64,000 bases of DNA from Profundicola chukchiensis (lineage in GTDB: Bacteria > Bacteroidota > Bacteroidia > Flavobacteriales > Weeksellaceae), in NCBI RefSeq assembly GCF_029664245.1, contig NZ_JANAIE010000009.1:1-64000 (forward strand). Direction: 5' to 3'. Below are positions 19,501-29,405 of this stretch, in pieces. The notes under the pieces were generated by a model that searched no databases, was not told the origin of the DNA, and saw only the letters and a program-made list of their open reading frames with translations. Position numbers and translations under genes: made by a program. Positions within the stretch are counted from its first letter, which is position 1, and every line of letters begins with the position of its first letter.

Positions 19501-20786
19501 AAGAAGGAGCTATGGTAATGACGAACAATATTCCATATGGTTCGGTATTACATACAAAACAAGGAGCAAGCATCACAAAAGGTGATATGATTGCAAGCTG
19601 GGATCCATATAACGCTGTAATTATTGCTGAGCAAACAGGTACAGTTGAGTATGTAAACCTTAAACAAGGTGAAACATTCCAGTTAGAGATTGATGAGCAA
19701 ACAGGATTTACTGAGAAAGTAATTTCTGACTCAAGAAATAAAAAGCAGATTCCAGAATTGAGAATTTTGGATAAAGACGGTGAATTATTGGTAACTTATA
19801 ACTTACCAGTAGGAGCTCACTTAATGGTAGATGACAAGGAGAAAATTAAGGCCGGTAAGATTATGGTTAAGATTCCTAGAAAATCTGCTAAGTCTGGGGA
19901 TATTACGGGTGGTTTACCACGTGTAACTGAGTTATTCGAGGCACGTAACCCATCTAACCCTGCGGTAGTTTCTGAAATCGACGGTGTTGTATCTTTCGGT
20001 AAGATTAAGAGAGGTAACAGAGAGATTATTGTTGAGTCTAGAACAGGAGAAATCACTAAATACTTAGTGAAACTTTCTAACCAGATTCTAGTTCAAGAAA
20101 ATGACTTTGTTAGAGCAGGTATGCCATTATCAGACGGTGCAATTACACCAGAAGATATCTTAAGAATTAAAGGGCCTACTGCTGTACAAGAATACTTAGT
20201 AAATGAAATCCAAGAGGTATATCGTTTACAAGGTGTGAAGATTGATGACAAGCACTTCGAAATCATTGTAAGACAAATGATGCAGAAAGTAAGAATCATC
20301 GACGGTGGAGATACAAGATTCTTAGAATCAAGTTTAGAGCATAGAGTTGACTTTATTGAAGAAAATGACAGAATTTTCGGAATGAAAGTCGTTGAAGATG
20401 CTGGAGACAGTGATAAATTCAAACCAGGTCAAATTATTTCTGGTCGTGAGTTGAGAGACGAAAACTCTAGATTGAAACGTGAAGATCAAAATCTTGTAGT
20501 TGCAAGAGAAGCTATGTCGGCAACGGCTGAGCCAGTATTGCAAGGTATTACAAGAGCCGCTCTACAAACTAAATCATTCATCTCGGCAGCATCCTTCCAG
20601 GAAACTACCAAAGTATTGAATGAGGCAGCTGTAGCTGGTAAGATCGATGACTTGAATGGTCTTAAAGAAAACGTTATTGTAGGACACTTAATTCCTGCAG
20701 GAACCGGACTGAAAGAGTATCAAAACATCATCGTTGGTTCTAAGCACGAATACGAAGAATTAGTTGATCAAAAAACTGAAGCATAA
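16503..20786 (+). CDS. rpoC: DNA-directed RNA polymerase subunit beta'
   Basis: The 1427-residue beta' subunit. The N-terminal zinc site reads CACGKYKR ... CDRCG, the catalytic magnesium loop is [12 protein letters not shown], and the second zinc site is C ... [13 protein letters not shown]. The rudder, bridge helix and trigger loop regions are all present in order. Its stop codon overlaps the start of the DUF3467 gene by one base (TAATG). Confidence 0.97.
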   Translation: MSISKNTSSKFSKIRIGLASPESILQASHGEVLKPETINYRTHKPERDGLFCERIFGPVKDYECACGKYKRIRYKGIVCDRCGVEVTEKKVRRDRIGHIHLVVPVAHIWYFRSLPNKLGYILGIPSKKLDMIVYYERYVVIQPGIAKGPEGEELNKLDFLTEEEYLDILESIPIENQYLDDSDPNKFIAKMGAECLEELLKRIDLDELSYELRHKANHETSKQRRTEALKRLSVVEALRDANADGKVNRPEWMIMKVVPVIPPELRPLVPLDGGRFATSDLNDLYRRVIIRNNRLKRLMEIKAPEVILRNEKRMLQEAVDSLLDNTRKSSAVKADGNRPLKSLSDSLKGKQGRFRQNLLGKRVDYSARSVIVVGPDLKLHECGLPKDMAAEIYKPFIIRKLIERGIVKTVKSAKKIIDRREPVVWDILENVLKGHPVLLNRAPTLHRLGIQAFQPKLIEGKAIQLHPLACTAFNADFDGDQMAVHLPLGPEAILEAQLLMLGSQNILNPANGSPIAVPSQDMVLGLYYMTKERRSSEGKKVKGEGLTFYDAEEVKIAYNEKVVDLNAAIRVKANVREGENLVFKLIETTVGRVLFNDIVPEQVGFINQVLTKKSLRNVIGKILKITDFPTTADFLDKMKDMGYSNAFRGGLSFSLGDILIPDVKSEMIQNAIEQVDTIKGNYNMGLITNNERYNQVIDVWTNTNANLTDVVMKRMIEDQDGFNSVYMMLDSGARGSKEQIRQLSGMRGLMAKPQKAGSSGGEIIENPIIANFREGLSILEYFISTHGARKGLADTALKTADAGYLTRRLVDVSQDVIINEEDCGTLRGVEAVALKKNEEIVEPLKERILGRMSLHDVYNDETDELIVSADEMIDEDIADAIEAAGIDMVEVRSPLTCESKSGICAKCYGRNLASSKMVQMGETVGVVAAQSIGEPGTQLTLRTFHVGGTAGNVSEISSIKAKQSGTVEFEELKTVKGENDAGEKVDIVVSRTAELRLTNKEGAMVMTNNIPYGSVLHTKQGASITKGDMIASWDPYNAVIIAEQTGTVEYVNLKQGETFQLEIDEQTGFTEKVISDSRNKKQIPELRILDKDGELLVTYNLPVGAHLMVDDKEKIKAGKIMVKIPRKSAKSGDITGGLPRVTELFEARNPSNPAVVSEIDGVVSFGKIKRGNREIIVESRTGEITKYLVKLSNQILVQENDFVRAGMPLSDGAITPEDILRIKGPTAVQEYLVNEIQEVYRLQGVKIDDKHFEIIVRQMMQKVRIIDGGDTRFLESSLEHRVDFIEENDRIFGMKVVEDAGDSDKFKPGQIISGRELRDENSRLKREDQNLVVAREAMSATAEPVLQGITRAALQTKSFISAASFQETTKVLNEAAVAGKIDDLNGLKENVIVGHLIPAGTGLKEYQNIIVGSKHEYEELVDQKTEA

Positions 20787-21094
20787 TGAGTGAAGAAAAT
20801 AAAAAAGGTCTTAATATAGAGATCAATAACGATGTTGCAAGTGGAACTTATTCCAACTTAGCTATGATCAATCACTCTAATTCAGAGTTTGTGGTAGACT
20901 TTATTCAGATGATGCCTGGAATGCCAAAAGCACAGGTTAAATCTAGAATAATCTTAACCCCACAGCATGCGAAAAGGTTTATGAATGCACTCCAAGATAA
21001 TATCAATAAGTTCGAAAGACAGTTTGGTGATATCAAGGATCAGGAGCCACCTCATAACATGCCAACCAATTTTGGACCCATAGGTGAAGCCTAG
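20786..21094 (+). CDS. DUF3467 family protein coupled to rpoC
   Basis: A 102-residue cytosolic protein of the DUF3467 family, whose function is unknown. It is mostly beta-strand (EFVVDFIQMMPGMPKAQVKSRIILTPQHAKRF) with a C-terminal helix and a Pro-rich tail. The ATG overlaps the rpoC stop by one base, so translation is probably coupled and levels tied to RNA polymerase. A terminator follows. Confidence 0.88.
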   Translation: MSEENKKGLNIEINNDVASGTYSNLAMINHSNSEFVVDFIQMMPGMPKAQVKSRIILTPQHAKRFMNALQDNINKFERQFGDIKDQEPPHNMPTNFGPIGEA

Positions 21095-21111
21095 GAGTTA
21101 ATATGAATACG

Positions 21112-21142
21112 AAAGCCGCTATAGAAATATAGCGGTTTTTTT
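21112..21142 (+). terminator. Terminator of the rpoBC transcript
   Basis: Perfect stem CCGCTATA/TATAGCGG (21116-21123 with 21128-21135), GAAA loop, then seven T. Confidence 0.92.
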
Positions 21143-21204
21143 ATGCTTGAAATTCAGGAAACTTATATGATGTCCTATTTTCTGTTAATTTTTAAAATTA
21201 TCCG

Positions 21205-21212
21205 TAATTTTG
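21205..21212 (+). promoter_or_regulatory. Promoter -7 box for nadA
   Basis: TAATTTTG lies 58 bases before the nadA start. No clear -33 box is seen. Confidence 0.4.
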
Positions 21213-21270
21213 AATCGCCGAATTAATCGGTATATGATTTGCAAATAGCAACTTAACCAAAAACTACAAA

Positions 21271-22272
21271 ATGACTTTCGAACAAGCAGAAAAAGCTTTA
21301 CCTATTAAAGGATATTTAGATTTACCTATTCCAGAAGGAATTGATCTAGTTGCAGAAATAAAAAGACTTAAAGAAGAGAAAAACGCTATCATCTTAGCGC
21401 ATTATTATCAAACAGGAGATATTCAAGATATCGCAGATTTCTTAGGAGATAGTTTGCAATTGGCGCGTGAAGCTCAAAACACAGATGCAGATATGATTTT
21501 ATTCTGTGGAGTTCACTTTATGGCTGAAGCAGCTAAAATATTAAACCCAACTAAAAAAGTTCTTTTACCAGATTTATTAGCCGGATGCTCGTTGGCAGAT
21601 GCATGTTCAGGTGAAGGACTTAGAGAACTAAGGGCAAAACATCCAGGATCTGTGGTGGTGACTTATATTAATTGTGATGCAGGAACAAAAGCTGAAAGTG
21701 ACTATATCGTTACTTCTTCTAATGCAGAGCATATCATCAACCAAATTCCAGAAGACAAAACTATTATTTTTGCTCCAGATAAGAACTTAGGTGCTTATTT
21801 AATGAAGCAAACAGGTCGTGATATGATTTTATGGGATGGTGTATGTATTGTTCACGAGGCCTTTTCTTTTGAGCGCATTGCACAACAATTAATGGAGAAT
21901 CCAGATGCCAAATTAATTGCTCACCCAGAAAGTGATGCTACGATTTTAGAAATGGCAGAATTTGTTGGTTCTACTTCTAGATTATTAGATTATGTAGAGC
22001 ATGATGAAGCTCAAAAATTCATTGTTGCTACTGAGGAAGGAATTATTCATGAGATGGAGAAGAGAGCACCTCATAAGACATTAATTCCTGCTTTTCCAGA
22101 GGATGAAACATGTTCTTGTAGTGAATGCTTCTTTATGAAGAGAAACACCATGGTAAAGCTTTATATAGCGCTTAAATATGAACATCCAGAAATTGAAATG
22201 GATGAAGAATTAAGACAACAAGCTTTAATTCCAATTCAGCGAATGCTAGACATGAGTAAAAAAATTAAATAA
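21271..22272 (+). CDS. nadA: Quinolinate synthase A
   Basis: A 333-residue 4Fe-4S enzyme that condenses iminoaspartate with dihydroxyacetone phosphate to quinolinate, a step of NAD synthesis. Family motifs include AHYYQTGDIQDIADFLGDS and LLAGCSLADAC. Likely cluster ligands are one cysteine at 106 or 112, Cys192, and one of Cys281/283/286 in the TCSCSEC segment. nadB and nadC are not adjacent. The gene has its own promoter and terminator. Confidence 0.95.
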   Translation: MTFEQAEKALPIKGYLDLPIPEGIDLVAEIKRLKEEKNAIILAHYYQTGDIQDIADFLGDSLQLAREAQNTDADMILFCGVHFMAEAAKILNPTKKVLLPDLLAGCSLADACSGEGLRELRAKHPGSVVVTYINCDAGTKAESDYIVTSSNAEHIINQIPEDKTIIFAPDKNLGAYLMKQTGRDMILWDGVCIVHEAFSFERIAQQLMENPDAKLIAHPESDATILEMAEFVGSTSRLLDYVEHDEAQKFIVATEEGIIHEMEKRAPHKTLIPAFPEDETCSCSECFFMKRNTMVKLYIALKYEHPEIEMDEELRQQALIPIQRMLDMSKKIK

Positions 22273-22330
22273 GATAAATCATAAGAGGGTTTTATCTCAT
22301 TAAGATTTAATTCTCAAATTTTAAAAATAG

Positions 22331-22367
22331 AAAAAGGCTTAAAAGATCAATTCTTTTAAGCCTTTTT
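22331..22367. terminator. Bidirectional terminator between nadA and hisE-like gene
   Basis: A 16-bp perfect stem (22331-22346 with 22352-22367) with A and T tracts on either side serves both converging transcripts. Confidence 0.92.
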
Positions 22368-22385
22368 AATGTTAAACCTTGAAGT

Positions 22386-22700
22386 TTATTTTCTACCTCT
22401 TTCCTTAAGGATTAGCAGTACATCACGCAATTCAAATCCACGATCGTGTAAAGCTAAAAGGTAATAGTATAAAACATCGGCAGATTCCTCTAAGAACTCT
22501 TTGTCGCTATCTTTTCCACTTGCAATTACCATTTCAACAGCTTCTTCGCCCATTTTCTTTGCAATTTGGGAAGTTCCAGCGTTGTATTTCTTGCTCATAT
22601 GCGACTTCTTAGGAGGTCTGTTTTTAGCTTCCTCCATCGTACGCTCAAGCTTCTTTAAATAAGGATAGAGCTTCTTTAGTTTTTTGTCATCATCTGCCAT
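22386..22700 (-). CDS. HisE-like phosphoribosyl-ATP pyrophosphohydrolase family protein
   Basis: A 104-residue all-alpha NTP pyrophosphohydrolase related to HisE/MazG. The core is KKMGEEAVEMVIAS ... LEESADVLYYYLLAL, with the acidic residues that hold Mg. It is a stand-alone HisE-type domain with no HisI and no his genes nearby. It is the last gene of pyrG-yidC-hisE-like, beginning 4 bases after yidC. It may be the cell's histidine enzyme moved out of the his operon, or a nucleotide house-cleaning enzyme. The N-terminal 35 residues, very Lys-rich, are unusual for HisE. Confidence 0.8.
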   Translation of the reverse strand: MADDDKKLKKLYPYLKKLERTMEEAKNRPPKKSHMSKKYNAGTSQIAKKMGEEAVEMVIASGKDSDKEFLEESADVLYYYLLALHDRGFELRDVLLILKERGRK

Positions 22701-22704
22701 AAAC

Positions 22705-24543
22705 TTATTTTTTCTTAGCCTTTTTAGCAGCTTCTTGTTGTTCTTGCGCTTGTCTCATAGCTTCATCTAATCTAGCTGCCCATTTACTTTTCTTTTTCTT
22801 CTTTTTAGGCTTAGCTTTATTAGCTTCAATTTTTTGATGGATTTTCTTATCGTCGATCATCCAATTCTTAATCACGAAGACTAATCCAATATTCAGAGCA
22901 TTCGAAACAAAGTAGTACCAAGATAAACCAGATGCATAGCTATTTAAGAAGAAGATAAACATGATTGGCATTAAATACATAATGAATCTCATGTCAGGCA
23001 TACCTTCTTGCGTTGGCGTATTCATCATATTACCAGAAGTTCTAAAGTAGATAACCATGGTAATTACATACAATAAGGCAAATAAGGAAATATGTGCTCC
23101 ATAGAAAGGAATGTTAAATCCTAATTCCAAAATTGAATCATATGCTGTTAAATCATCTGCCCATAAGAAACTTTCACCTCTAAGATCAATGATATTAGGG
23201 AAGAAGTTAAATAAAGCATAGAAGATTGGAATCTGTAACAAAGCTGGTAAACATCCTGCTAGTGGATTTACGCCTGCAGATCGATATAACGCCATTACTT
23301 CTTGTTGTTTCTTCATAGCGTCATCCTTATCTGGATACTTCTTGCTCAACTCATCCATATCTGGTTTTAGAACACGCATCATAGCACTTTGCTTATACTG
23401 CTTGTACATAATAGGAGAGGTGATAAGCTTAATGAAAATCGTTAATAAGGCAATTACCCAACCATATTGTAATCCCCATCCGGCCATGAATCTAAACGTA
23501 GGAAGAATAATCCATTCGTTGATCCAACCAAAGATTCCCCAACCAAATGGAATGATTTCTTCGTATTCCTTGTCATATGCCTTTAGCGTATTAAACTCCA
23601 AAGGAAGGAAACGCCAAGTATAATTCTCGTTTAACTCTCCTTTGTTTGCCAAAGGTGCACTAAATTCAAAATACTTAGAGTGAATTGTATCGGTTTCTTC
23701 TGGGGTAATTACATTTAAACGAACATTCTTTAAACCTTCTTCTTTCTCGAAAATAGTGGTAAAGAACTGTTGTTTAAATCCAACCCAATCGATTTTGTCG
23801 TCTGAATCAGAAGTGTATTCCTTTGTAGTATAATCATCTTTGCTAAAATCATTTAAGCTAAAGTGAATATCTGTAGTTCGCTGTTCCCAAGCTTTTCCTT
23901 TTTCTTGTGAAAGTGCTTGTAGGTTGAAATAAAGCTGCGCATCTTGATCCGCAGAGATTTTATTAAAACCTTGAGATTTAATATTGAAATCTAAATCATG
24001 GTCACCGCTCAAGGTATAAGTATATTGAATTACTCCACCATTCTCACGAGTTGTGAAAATAATAGAATTTCCTTCTTCTCTAACCTCAAAGTTTCTTTTA
24101 GATAAATCAATTTGGCGACCTTGGTTATCGTTTAACTTAAGTCCAAATTGTGCATTATCACCATCGATGATATACAAAGGCTTTTCATGATCCTCTGAAA
24201 CATCATCATAAGCATTATATTCTTTTAATTGAACTTTGCTAAGTTGTGCTCCACGATTAGTGAATTCCAATAATAACTTATCATTCTCCAGCGTATAAGT
24301 TTGTAAAGAAACTTTCTCCGATAGTGAATCTTGGGCTAAAGCGATTTCTGTATCGTCTACTATTGCAGTAGAACTAGACCCTTCTTCAGCTTTAGCTTGT
24401 TGCTTCGCAGCAAGTTCTTGTTTTGCTTTTTGAGCTTGAATTTCTTCCTCAGTTGGCTTGGTTAACATGTAATAACCAAAAAATAAAACCAACATAAGTC
24501 CAAAACCTATGAGTTGATTTTTATCAAATTTACGTTCTTGCAT
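22705..24543 (-). CDS. yidC: Membrane protein insertase YidC
   Basis: A 612-residue inner-membrane insertase that works alone or with SecYEG. One N-terminal membrane segment (about 9-26) leads to the large periplasmic P1 domain (about 50-330). The conserved five-helix insertase core follows (GWGLQYGWVIALLTIFIK ... SGLSWYYFVSNALNIG). The tail is strongly Lys-rich (KPKKKKKKSKWAARL), which in other species helps bind ribosomes. It sits 3 bases after pyrG. Confidence 0.95.
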   Translation of the reverse strand: MQERKFDKNQLIGFGLMLVLFFGYYMLTKPTEEEIQAQKAKQELAAKQQAKAEEGSSSTAIVDDTEIALAQDSLSEKVSLQTYTLENDKLLLEFTNRGAQLSKVQLKEYNAYDDVSEDHEKPLYIIDGDNAQFGLKLNDNQGRQIDLSKRNFEVREEGNSIIFTTRENGGVIQYTYTLSGDHDLDFNIKSQGFNKISADQDAQLYFNLQALSQEKGKAWEQRTTDIHFSLNDFSKDDYTTKEYTSDSDDKIDWVGFKQQFFTTIFEKEEGLKNVRLNVITPEETDTIHSKYFEFSAPLANKGELNENYTWRFLPLEFNTLKAYDKEYEEIIPFGWGIFGWINEWIILPTFRFMAGWGLQYGWVIALLTIFIKLITSPIMYKQYKQSAMMRVLKPDMDELSKKYPDKDDAMKKQQEVMALYRSAGVNPLAGCLPALLQIPIFYALFNFFPNIIDLRGESFLWADDLTAYDSILELGFNIPFYGAHISLFALLYVITMVIYFRTSGNMMNTPTQEGMPDMRFIMYLMPIMFIFFLNSYASGLSWYYFVSNALNIGLVFVIKNWMIDDKKIHQKIEANKAKPKKKKKKSKWAARLDEAMRQAQEQQEAAKKAKKK

Positions 24544-24546
24544 AGA

Positions 24547-26343
<1,797 letters not shown>

Positions 26344-26347
26344 GCGA

Positions 26348-26355
26348 CAAATATA
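26348..26355 (-). promoter_or_regulatory. Promoter -7 box for SRP RNA
   Basis: TATATTTG on the minus strand, directly before the 5' end predicted from the hairpin. No clear -33 box. Confidence 0.55.
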
Positions 26356-26429
26356 CACAAAGTTTTATAATTGCTAAAAATTTTTTCAACTAAAAGTTTC
26401 TGAATGAGGGTTAATTGTTGAATGTCAAT

Positions 26430-26437
26430 TATATTTG
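26430..26437 (+). promoter_or_regulatory. Promoter -7 box for the sugar transferase gene
   Basis: TATATTTG lies 14 bases before the first of two TTG codons at 26451/26454. It decides against the more upstream TTG at 26415, which would lie before the transcript start. Confidence 0.5.
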
Positions 26438-26450
26438 CTTCAAAATATTT

Positions 26451-27029
26451 TTGTTGAAAGTCATAAAATTCATCTTCGATAATCTTTTAGCCTTGGTTTT
26501 GCTGATTATTTTCGCCATTCCAATGCTTATCATTTGGGTGATTACAACTTTAGACACGGGACAAAATGGTTTATTTCTTCATGAAAGAATAGGAAAAGGA
26601 GGCAAGCCTTTTAAAATGTATAAGTTTAGAACCTTAAAAGGAACATACGATAATCCTATTACTACCGAACAAACTCATCAATTCTCTAAATCTGGTAAAT
26701 TTTTGATGAAATATAAATTAGATGAGTTACCTCAACTTTTCAATATTTTGAACGGAACTATGAGTTTTGTAGGTCCAAGACCCGATGTTGCGGGTTACGC
26801 CGATCAATTAGAAGGGGATGATAGAGTGATTTTATCTGTAAAACCAGGAATTACAGGACCTGCACAAATCAAATACCGAGATGAAGCGAGTTTGTTAGCA
26901 AGGGCAGAAAACCCGATTGAGTTCAATGACCAAGTGCTGTGGCCAGATAAGGTAGAAATTAATAAGGATTATATAAAAAATTGGTCTTTGAAAAAGGACT
27001 TTCAAATTTTGTGGAAAACGCTTTTTTGA
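26451..27029 (+). CDS. Sugar transferase (undecaprenyl-phosphate phosphosugar transferase, WcaJ/PglC type)
   Basis: A monotopic membrane enzyme that moves a phosphosugar onto a lipid carrier, the first step of a surface glycan. About 192 residues: one hydrophobic reentrant segment (about 7-28), then ERIGKGGKPFKMYKFRTL, the core SFVGPRPDVAGY and KPGITGPAQIKYR. There is no ATG or GTG at the proper place; the family N-terminus (KVIKFIFDNLLALV) points to a TTG start at 26451 or 26454. No other glycan genes are near, so it is an orphan here. Confidence 0.88.
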   Translation: MLKVIKFIFDNLLALVLLIIFAIPMLIIWVITTLDTGQNGLFLHERIGKGGKPFKMYKFRTLKGTYDNPITTEQTHQFSKSGKFLMKYKLDELPQLFNILNGTMSFVGPRPDVAGYADQLEGDDRVILSVKPGITGPAQIKYRDEASLLARAENPIEFNDQVLWPDKVEINKDYIKNWSLKKDFQILWKTLF

Positions 27030-27172
27030 AACTAAAGACTTAGATTCAAGTTTGTAGTTCTTTAATAAGTGTTTTAATCCAAGCTTAAAAATTTTGAAAG
27101 AAAATTGAAGTTTATTTATATTTAATTAAGTTTAAAATCATTTCTTTAAATTTACCCACAAAATAACAGTAT

Positions 27173-28057
27173 ATGGCTTCAGGGATTTTTGCAGTATTAG
27201 ACGATATAGCGGCTTTAATGGATGATGTAGCCATCACCAGTAAGATTGCAGGAAGAAAAACAGCAGCTATATTAGGCGATGATCTAGCTGTTAATGCCGA
27301 AAAAGCCACCGGATTTGTTTCTTCAAGAGAACTTCCTGTGTTGTGGGCTATTACCAAAGGTTCATTTGTTAATAAGTTAATCATTGTTCCCATTGCCCTG
27401 TTATTGAATGCATATTATCCAGTAACGATTAAATATATTCTCATCTTGGGTGGAGTTTATTTAGCCTACGAAGGAGCCGAGAAAATCATTGAATATCTAT
27501 TTCATAGAAATAAAGCTGAAGCTGTTGAAGCTCCTGAACATTTGTCCGAGATGGTAGAAGACCCTGAGGCAGAGAAAAAGAAAATTAAATCTGCAGTAAT
27601 TACTGACTTTATTCTATCGATTGAGATCATTATTATCGCTTTAAGTTCGGTTACAGACAGTGAGTTATTAATTCAAATCATAACTGTTTCGGTGATTGCG
27701 CTAGTGGCTACTGTCGGGGTTTATGGCTTGGTTGCCCTAATTGTGCGCATGGATGATGCGGGATATGCTCTAATTCGTATGTCGAAAGGTGAAGGCTTCT
27801 TGACCACTCTTGGAAAGCTTTTGGTAAAAGCACTACCATGGATTATTAAATCACTCTCTGTGATTGGTACTATTGCTTTAATCTTAGTTGCCGGTGGGAT
27901 TTTCGCTCACAATATAGATTTCTTTCATGACTTTCTAACAAACTTACCATCAATTGTAAAAGAAGCATTGATAGGTTTGGTAATAGGACTAGCTTCAGTT
28001 CCAGTAATTAATTTGGTGATGAAGTTATTTAAAAAGAAGGAGGTTCAAACTTCTTAA
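27173..28057 (+). CDS. DUF808 family membrane protein
   Basis: A 294-residue inner-membrane protein of the DUF808 (YedI-like) family, function unknown. The conserved start SGIFAVLDDIAALMDDVA and GRKTAAILGDDLAVNAEK is present, followed by six or so membrane helices. Single gene with clear gaps on both sides. Confidence 0.88.
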   Translation: MASGIFAVLDDIAALMDDVAITSKIAGRKTAAILGDDLAVNAEKATGFVSSRELPVLWAITKGSFVNKLIIVPIALLLNAYYPVTIKYILILGGVYLAYEGAEKIIEYLFHRNKAEAVEAPEHLSEMVEDPEAEKKKIKSAVITDFILSIEIIIIALSSVTDSELLIQIITVSVIALVATVGVYGLVALIVRMDDAGYALIRMSKGEGFLTTLGKLLVKALPWIIKSLSVIGTIALILVAGGIFAHNIDFFHDFLTNLPSIVKEALIGLVIGLASVPVINLVMKLFKKKEVQTS

Positions 28058-28213
28058 TCTTGTTGATTTTTATTGTATAAATTCAGTATTTTAAAAACAA
28101 ATTCTATTTAAGGGCTTATTCCTATTAATCATTCAAGCTGGTATTAAGTGATTGAAAAGTACTATGATTTTATATATTGTATATTTATTATTTCAATATT
28201 AAAAATTATAAAA

Positions 28214-29245
28214 ATGAGTAAATTTTACAGATTCCTTTCTGCATTTTTGGTGTTAGGTTGTGTTGTCAATGCGCAGTACACTTTAACAGTTGAGGATACA
28301 CCTTATGAGGAAATCACAAATGGAACATCCATTACCAATGGAATTATTTGGCAAGAAATACAAGGAGAATTGCCTTTAGGATTTGATTTTACCTTAGAAG
28401 ACATAACTTTTAATACTTTGTATGTAACAACTAGTACAACTGAGGGATTGTTATTGCCTACTTTAGATTTTTCTCAAAATATGCCCGTTATATGCGCTGT
28501 TGTAGCTGAGTTTGCAGATAGAAACGCAATTGACTTTGATTCGTTAGGAGAGGAAGGTGGATTGTCTGATGTTTCTTATACCACGATTGGAGAGCCAGGC
28601 GAGAGAATCTTTATTCTTCAGTATAAAAACGTTGGATTTGAAGATGAAATTTGGGATAATGATAGCTCTAACGACTTTATGAATTTTCAAATATGGTTGT
28701 ATGAGGGTTCTAATAAAATAGCTTATCACTTTGGTTCTTCTGAAATAAATTATCCAGACTCAAGTTTTTGGGGAGTTCCGGGACCTTCAATTGGCTTGTT
28801 TTCTGAACTACAATTCGAATTGGAAAACAATTATGTGGTAGACTTTTATCCAATGGATAATGGTTACTTTATTTTAGGTGATTCTGATAATCCAATTCTT
28901 TCAGTGCAAACAGACGAAGAAATAATGGGAGTAGGTGATATCTTTTTTACTGGAGTTCCAGCAGAACATAAAAAGTTGATTCTAGAACCATCTAATTTAG
29001 GAGTAAATGATTTAATTATTTCTCAGTCATATAAATTAAAGAATAACCCAGTTCATAATTCCTTACAGTTAAACTCTATTGAAAGAATTGAAAAAATTGA
29101 AATTTATGATTTAAATGGAAGAAGATTAAAATCAGTAATGCCGTCAAATAATATTATACCTGTCGAGTTTCTGCAAAAAGGAATGTATGTTTTGAAACTG
29201 TATTCAGATAATAAAGAGTTCAACATTAAATTCATTAAAAAATAA
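28214..29245 (+). CDS. Secreted protein with T9SS type A sorting tail
   Basis: A 343-residue exported protein of unknown role. I start at the ATG at 28214, which gives a clean signal peptide (MSKFYRFLSAFLVLGCVVNAQ) after an AAAA leader; the frame stays open 22 codons upstream without a good start. A beta-rich middle (about 25-255) is followed by the sorting module (IEKIEIYDLNGRRLKS ... KGMYVLKLYSDNKEFNIKFIKK). No enzyme motif is seen. Confidence 0.83.
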   Translation: MSKFYRFLSAFLVLGCVVNAQYTLTVEDTPYEEITNGTSITNGIIWQEIQGELPLGFDFTLEDITFNTLYVTTSTTEGLLLPTLDFSQNMPVICAVVAEFADRNAIDFDSLGEEGGLSDVSYTTIGEPGERIFILQYKNVGFEDEIWDNDSSNDFMNFQIWLYEGSNKIAYHFGSSEINYPDSSFWGVPGPSIGLFSELQFELENNYVVDFYPMDNGYFILGDSDNPILSVQTDEEIMGVGDIFFTGVPAEHKKLILEPSNLGVNDLIISQSYKLKNNPVHNSLQLNSIERIEKIEIYDLNGRRLKSVMPSNNIIPVEFLQKGMYVLKLYSDNKEFNIKFIKK

Positions 29246-29350
29246 AACATCAAAAGATGTGTTTTTAATTAAGTCGAGTAAGATTAATAAAGAACATTTG
29301 ATATTTTTAATATGTAAAACCTCTTGCTTTTTAATGTTTAATCATAAAAA

Positions 29351-29380
29351 AAAATAGACATCCGGTTGGATGTCTATTTT
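29351..29380. terminator. Bidirectional terminator
   Basis: A 13-bp perfect stem (29351-29363 with 29368-29380), GGTT-type loop, with A tract before and T tract after, between two converging genes. Confidence 0.9.
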
Positions 29381-29405
29381 TATTTTATCTAATTGCTATT
29401 GAGAA

